Shown here: positions 61,358 to 64,000 of the stretch, one piece after another
Layout: every line of letters starts with the position of its first letter
Position numbering within the stretch: the stretch's first letter is position 1
Source: Pseudoduganella lurida
GTDB lineage: Bacteria > Pseudomonadota > Gammaproteobacteria > Burkholderiales > Burkholderiaceae_D
Length of the DNA: 64,000 nt
Assembly (NCBI RefSeq): GCF_007830455.1
Contig: NZ_VLLB01000001.1
Location: 248,001-312,000 of the forward strand
Reading direction: 5' to 3'
Notes under the pieces: model-generated
What the model saw: only the letters and a program-made list of their open reading frames with translations
What the model was told of the DNA's origin: nothing
Database searches by the model: none
Position numbers and translations under genes: made by a program

Positions 61358-64000
61358 TCACTTCACCGTGTACTTGAACTGCCCGGTCTTGCCGGCCCCC
61401 ACCTTGATCTTCGCGATCGGCTGCCCCTCCGCCATCCGCGCCAGCACCGACTCGGCGATCTCGGGGAGCAGCGTGCCATTGAGGATGTTGTCGACATTGC
61501 GGGCGCCGGAATCGACCTCGGTGCAGCGCGCCAGTACGGCTTCCACCAGCGCATCGTCGTAGCTGAAGTCGGCCTTGTGGTTGGCGGCCACGCGCGCCTT
61601 GATCTTGTCGAGTTTGAGGCGAATGATCTCGACCAGCACGTCGTCCGGGATCGGGTAGTACGGCACCACCTTCAGGCGGCCCAGGAAGGCCGGCTTGAAC
61701 TGCTTCATCAGCGCCGGGCGGATGAGCGCTTCCAGGTCCTCGACGGACGGCAGTTCGTCGGCCGTCTTGTTCAGGCAGGCCTGCATCATCTGCGCGGACG
61801 CCACGTTCGAGGTCAGGATGATGATGGTATTGCGGAAGTCGACTTCGCGGCCTTCCGAGTCGTCCATCACGCCCTTGTCGAACACCTGGAAGAACAGCTC
61901 CATCACGTCCGGGTGGGCCTTCTCGACCTCGTCGAGCAGCACCACGCTGTACGGGTTGCGGCGCACGGCCTCGGTCAGCACGCCGCCTTCGCCATAGCCC
62001 ACGTAGCCGGGCGGCGAACCTTTCAGGCCGGAGACGCTGTGCGCTTCCTGGTACTCGCTCATGTTGATGGTGATGAGCTTGCGCTCGCCGCCATACAGCA
62101 CGTCCGCCAGCGCCAGCGCCGTTTCCGTCTTGCCGATGCCGGACGGGCCCACGAACAGGAACACGCCCTTCGGCTTGTTCGGATCGTCCAGGTTGGCGCG
62201 TGACGTGCGCACGCGCTGCGCCACCGCTTCGATCGCATGGGGCTGGCCCAGCACGCGCGCCTGCAGCAGGTCCTTCAGCGTCAGCACCGTCCTGATCTCG
62301 TCCTTGACCATCTTGCCGAGCGGGATGCCGGTCCAGCCGGCCACGATCTCCGCCACCACATGGCCATCGACCTGCAGCGGCACCATCGGCGTCTCGCCCT
62401 GCAGCGTCTTCAGTTCCGCCTGCAGGGCATTCAGGTCGCCGGACTGGCTGGCATCGGCGCCCCCTTCCAGCTGGTCCCGCGACGTGCGGATCTGGTCCGC
62501 CAGCGTCTTCTCCTGCTCCCAGCGCGCCTTCAGTGCCGTCGCTTCGCTTTCCGCGCTCGCGCGGCTCTCGGCCAGTTCCTTCAGCCGCGCCGCATGCGTG
62601 GCATTGCCGGTGCCCTGCTCCCGTTCCAGCAGCGCGTGTTCGGCGGCGATGCGTTCCAGCTTGCGCGTGAGCGTTTCGATGCGCGCTGGCGTAGCGTTCT
62701 GGCCCAGCGCGACCTTGGCGCAGGCGGTATCGAGCACGCTGATGGCCTTGTCCGGCAGCTGGCGGCCGCTGATGTAGCGGTGCGACAGGCGCACGGCCTC
62801 GGTGATGGCCTCGTCGTAGACGCGCACGCCGAAGTGCTTCTCCATCAGCGGCGCCATGCCGCGCAACATGGCGCAGGCGATTTCCTCGCTGGGCTCTTCC
62901 ACCTTCACGACCTGGAAGCGGCGAGCCAGCGCGGGATCCTTCTCGAAGTATTTCTTGTACTCGCCCCAGGTGGTGGCCGCGATGGTGCGCAGTTCGCCCC
63001 GCGCCAGCGCCGGTTTCAGCAGATTGGCGGCATCGTTCTGGCCGGCCTGGCCGCCGGCGCCGATCATCGTGTGCGCCTCGTCGATGAACAGGATGATGGG
63101 CTGCGGGCTTTTCTTCACCTCGTCGATGACGTTCTTCAGGCGGTTCTCGAACTCGCCCTTCACGCTGGCGCCGGCCTGCAGCAGGCCCATGTCCAGCGTG
63201 TGGATCTCCACACCCTTCAGGACGTCGGGCACGTCGTCCTGCGCAATCCGCAGCGCCAGGCCTTCCACGACGGCCGTCTTGCCCACGCCGGCTTCGCCGG
63301 TGAGGATCGGGTTGTTCTGGCGGCGGCGCATCAGGATGTCGATCGCCTGGCGGATCTCCATGTCGCGGCCGATCACGGGATCGACTTTACCGTCGCGGGC
63401 CCGCTGCGTGAGATTGGTGGTGAACTGGTCCAGCGCCGGCGTCTTGGTGGCAGCCTTGTCCGTCAGCTCGCCGACCGGGTCGCCGCCATCGCCGACACTG
63501 CCCGATGCCAGCGCGACGGCCACCGTCTCCTGCGAGCCGCCGGTGACCTTGTCGAAGTTGTGCTTGAGCTGTTCGGTATCGAATTTCGCGAACTGCTGCG
63601 AGCTGCGCGAGGCCAGCTGGGCCAGCTCCGGCGTGGTCAGCAGCGACTGCAGCAGGTGGCCACTGCGGATCTGCGCCTGCTGGCCGGACCGCAGGTCGAG
63701 CGAGGCGATCAGCCAGGCGTTCTCGAACAGCTTCGGCAGCCGTTCGGAAAACACGGGCGTGCGCGCGTTGCCGTTCTTGAATTTGGCGATTTCCGCCTGC
63801 AGGTCGGCCTCCAGCTGGCTGGTACTGATGCCGGCCTGGCGTGCGACGACGACGAAGTCGCTGGCCGGCTGTTCCAGCAGCGCCAGGAACAGGTGTTCGA
63901 TATCGACTTCGTACTGGCCCAGGCCCACGCAGATATTGGCGGCGCGCGTGGCGGCGGTGCGGCAGGTGTCGTTCAGCTTGCCGATCAGCGTTTTCAGATT
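61358..64000 (-). CDS. clpV: T6SS sheath-disassembly ATPase ClpV (TssH), 5' end beyond the window
   Basis: ClpV recycles the contracted TssB/TssC sheath. The frame is open to the right edge (NLKTLIGKLNDTCRTAATRA at the end of the window), so only the first few residues are missing. Domains in order: Clp N-domain, first AAA+ module with Walker A GEAGVGKTA and Walker B ILFIDEAHTMIGAGG, a coiled-coil M-domain (about 400-530), second AAA+ module with Walker A GPSGIGKTE and Walker B VVLLDEVEKAHPDV, and the D2 small domain. DGHVVAEIVAGWTGIPLGKM separates the modules as in ClpV. The other core genes presumably lie upstream, past 64000. Confidence 0.93.
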   Translation of the reverse strand, partial: NLKTLIGKLNDTCRTAATRAANICVGLGQYEVDIEHLFLALLEQPASDFVVVARQAGISTSQLEADLQAEIAKFKNGNARTPVFSERLPKLFENAWLIASLDLRSGQQAQIRSGHLLQSLLTTPELAQLASRSSQQFAKFDTEQLKHNFDKVTGGSQETVAVALASGSVGDGGDPVGELTDKAATKTPALDQFTTNLTQRARDGKVDPVIGRDMEIRQAIDILMRRRQNNPILTGEAGVGKTAVVEGLALRIAQDDVPDVLKGVEIHTLDMGLLQAGASVKGEFENRLKNVIDEVKKSPQPIILFIDEAHTMIGAGGQAGQNDAANLLKPALARGELRTIAATTWGEYKKYFEKDPALARRFQVVKVEEPSEEIACAMLRGMAPLMEKHFGVRVYDEAITEAVRLSHRYISGRQLPDKAISVLDTACAKVALGQNATPARIETLTRKLERIAAEHALLEREQGTGNATHAARLKELAESRASAESEATALKARWEQEKTLADQIRTSRDQLEGGADASQSGDLNALQAELKTLQGETPMVPLQVDGHVVAEIVAGWTGIPLGKMVKDEIRTVLTLKDLLQARVLGQPHAIEAVAQRVRTSRANLDDPNKPKGVFLFVGPSGIGKTETALALADVLYGGERKLITINMSEYQEAHSVSGLKGSPPGYVGYGEGGVLTEAVRRNPYSVVLLDEVEKAHPDVMELFFQVFDKGVMDDSEGREVDFRNTIIILTSNVASAQMMQACLNKTADELPSVEDLEALIRPALMKQFKPAFLGRLKVVPYYPIPDDVLVEIIRLKLDKIKARVAANHKADFSYDDALVEAVLARCTEVDSGARNVDNILNGTLLPEIAESVLARMAEGQPIAKIKVGAGKTGQFKYTVK

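Overview
The window looks like a chromosomal segment of a high-GC betaproteobacterium of the Oxalobacteraceae (Massilia / Duganella / Pseudoduganella group). This is an inference from base composition, from the paired cyanophycin synthetases with their linked ABC transporter and DUF1854 gene, and from the overall gene repertoire; no rRNA gene is present to confirm it. I see no tRNA, rRNA, CRISPR array or insertion sequence.

Layout. 0-11 kb is mostly housekeeping: an MHS-type MFS transporter, a four-unit terminator-like repeat, a GNAT acetyltransferase, NAD synthesis (nadA-nadC), an ABC-F ATPase (ybiT), a minus-strand run queE-queD-tadA-ldcA (queuosine precursor, tRNA editing, murein recycling), an orphan histidine kinase and a PAS-GGDEF diguanylate cyclase. 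11-20 kb holds a serralysin-like RTX protease, a secreted prolyl oligopeptidase, a Sel1-repeat protein, a DEDDh exonuclease with a YegD-like Hsp70, and a LacI-type regulator. 20.5-28.4 kb is a cyanophycin module: cphA and a second synthetase with a lost Mur-ligase P-loop on the minus strand, and divergently an ABC exporter with a zinc-ribbon N-terminus plus DUF1854. Next come a small membrane protein and a YdeP-type molybdopterin oxidoreductase.

31.7-50.1 kb is type VI secretion territory with two divergent transcription units. On the minus strand: a membrane protein with a four-cysteine C-terminal module, a 14-bp triple repeat that forms a relay of overlapping start and stop codons, a 1623-residue VgrG carrying an HExxH motif and a Het-C-like C-terminus, and a degenerate array of exported immunity-like paralogues. 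That array has one intact copy next to vgrG, one copy with a premature stop, one C-terminal remnant, a remnant of the VgrG C-terminus, and a second intact copy. On the plus strand: an M15 peptidase (TagX-like), PAAR, a membrane-anchored ketoacyl-synthase-like protein, TssM, TagF, an OmpA-domain protein, TssA and a small secreted protein.

50.1-61.3 kb is a tightly overlapping seven-gene minus-strand operon: membrane dipeptidase, two serine beta-lactamase/penicillin-binding-type hydrolases, DgcN, a TonB-dependent receptor, a POT-like transporter and a DgcA/dipeptide-epimerase-like enolase. It suggests uptake and breakdown of peptides containing D-amino acids. A divergent XRE-cupin regulator sits next to a perfect operator-like palindrome. 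The operon separates the upstream T6SS genes from clpV (tssH), which runs off the right edge; the remaining T6SS core genes are presumably beyond it.
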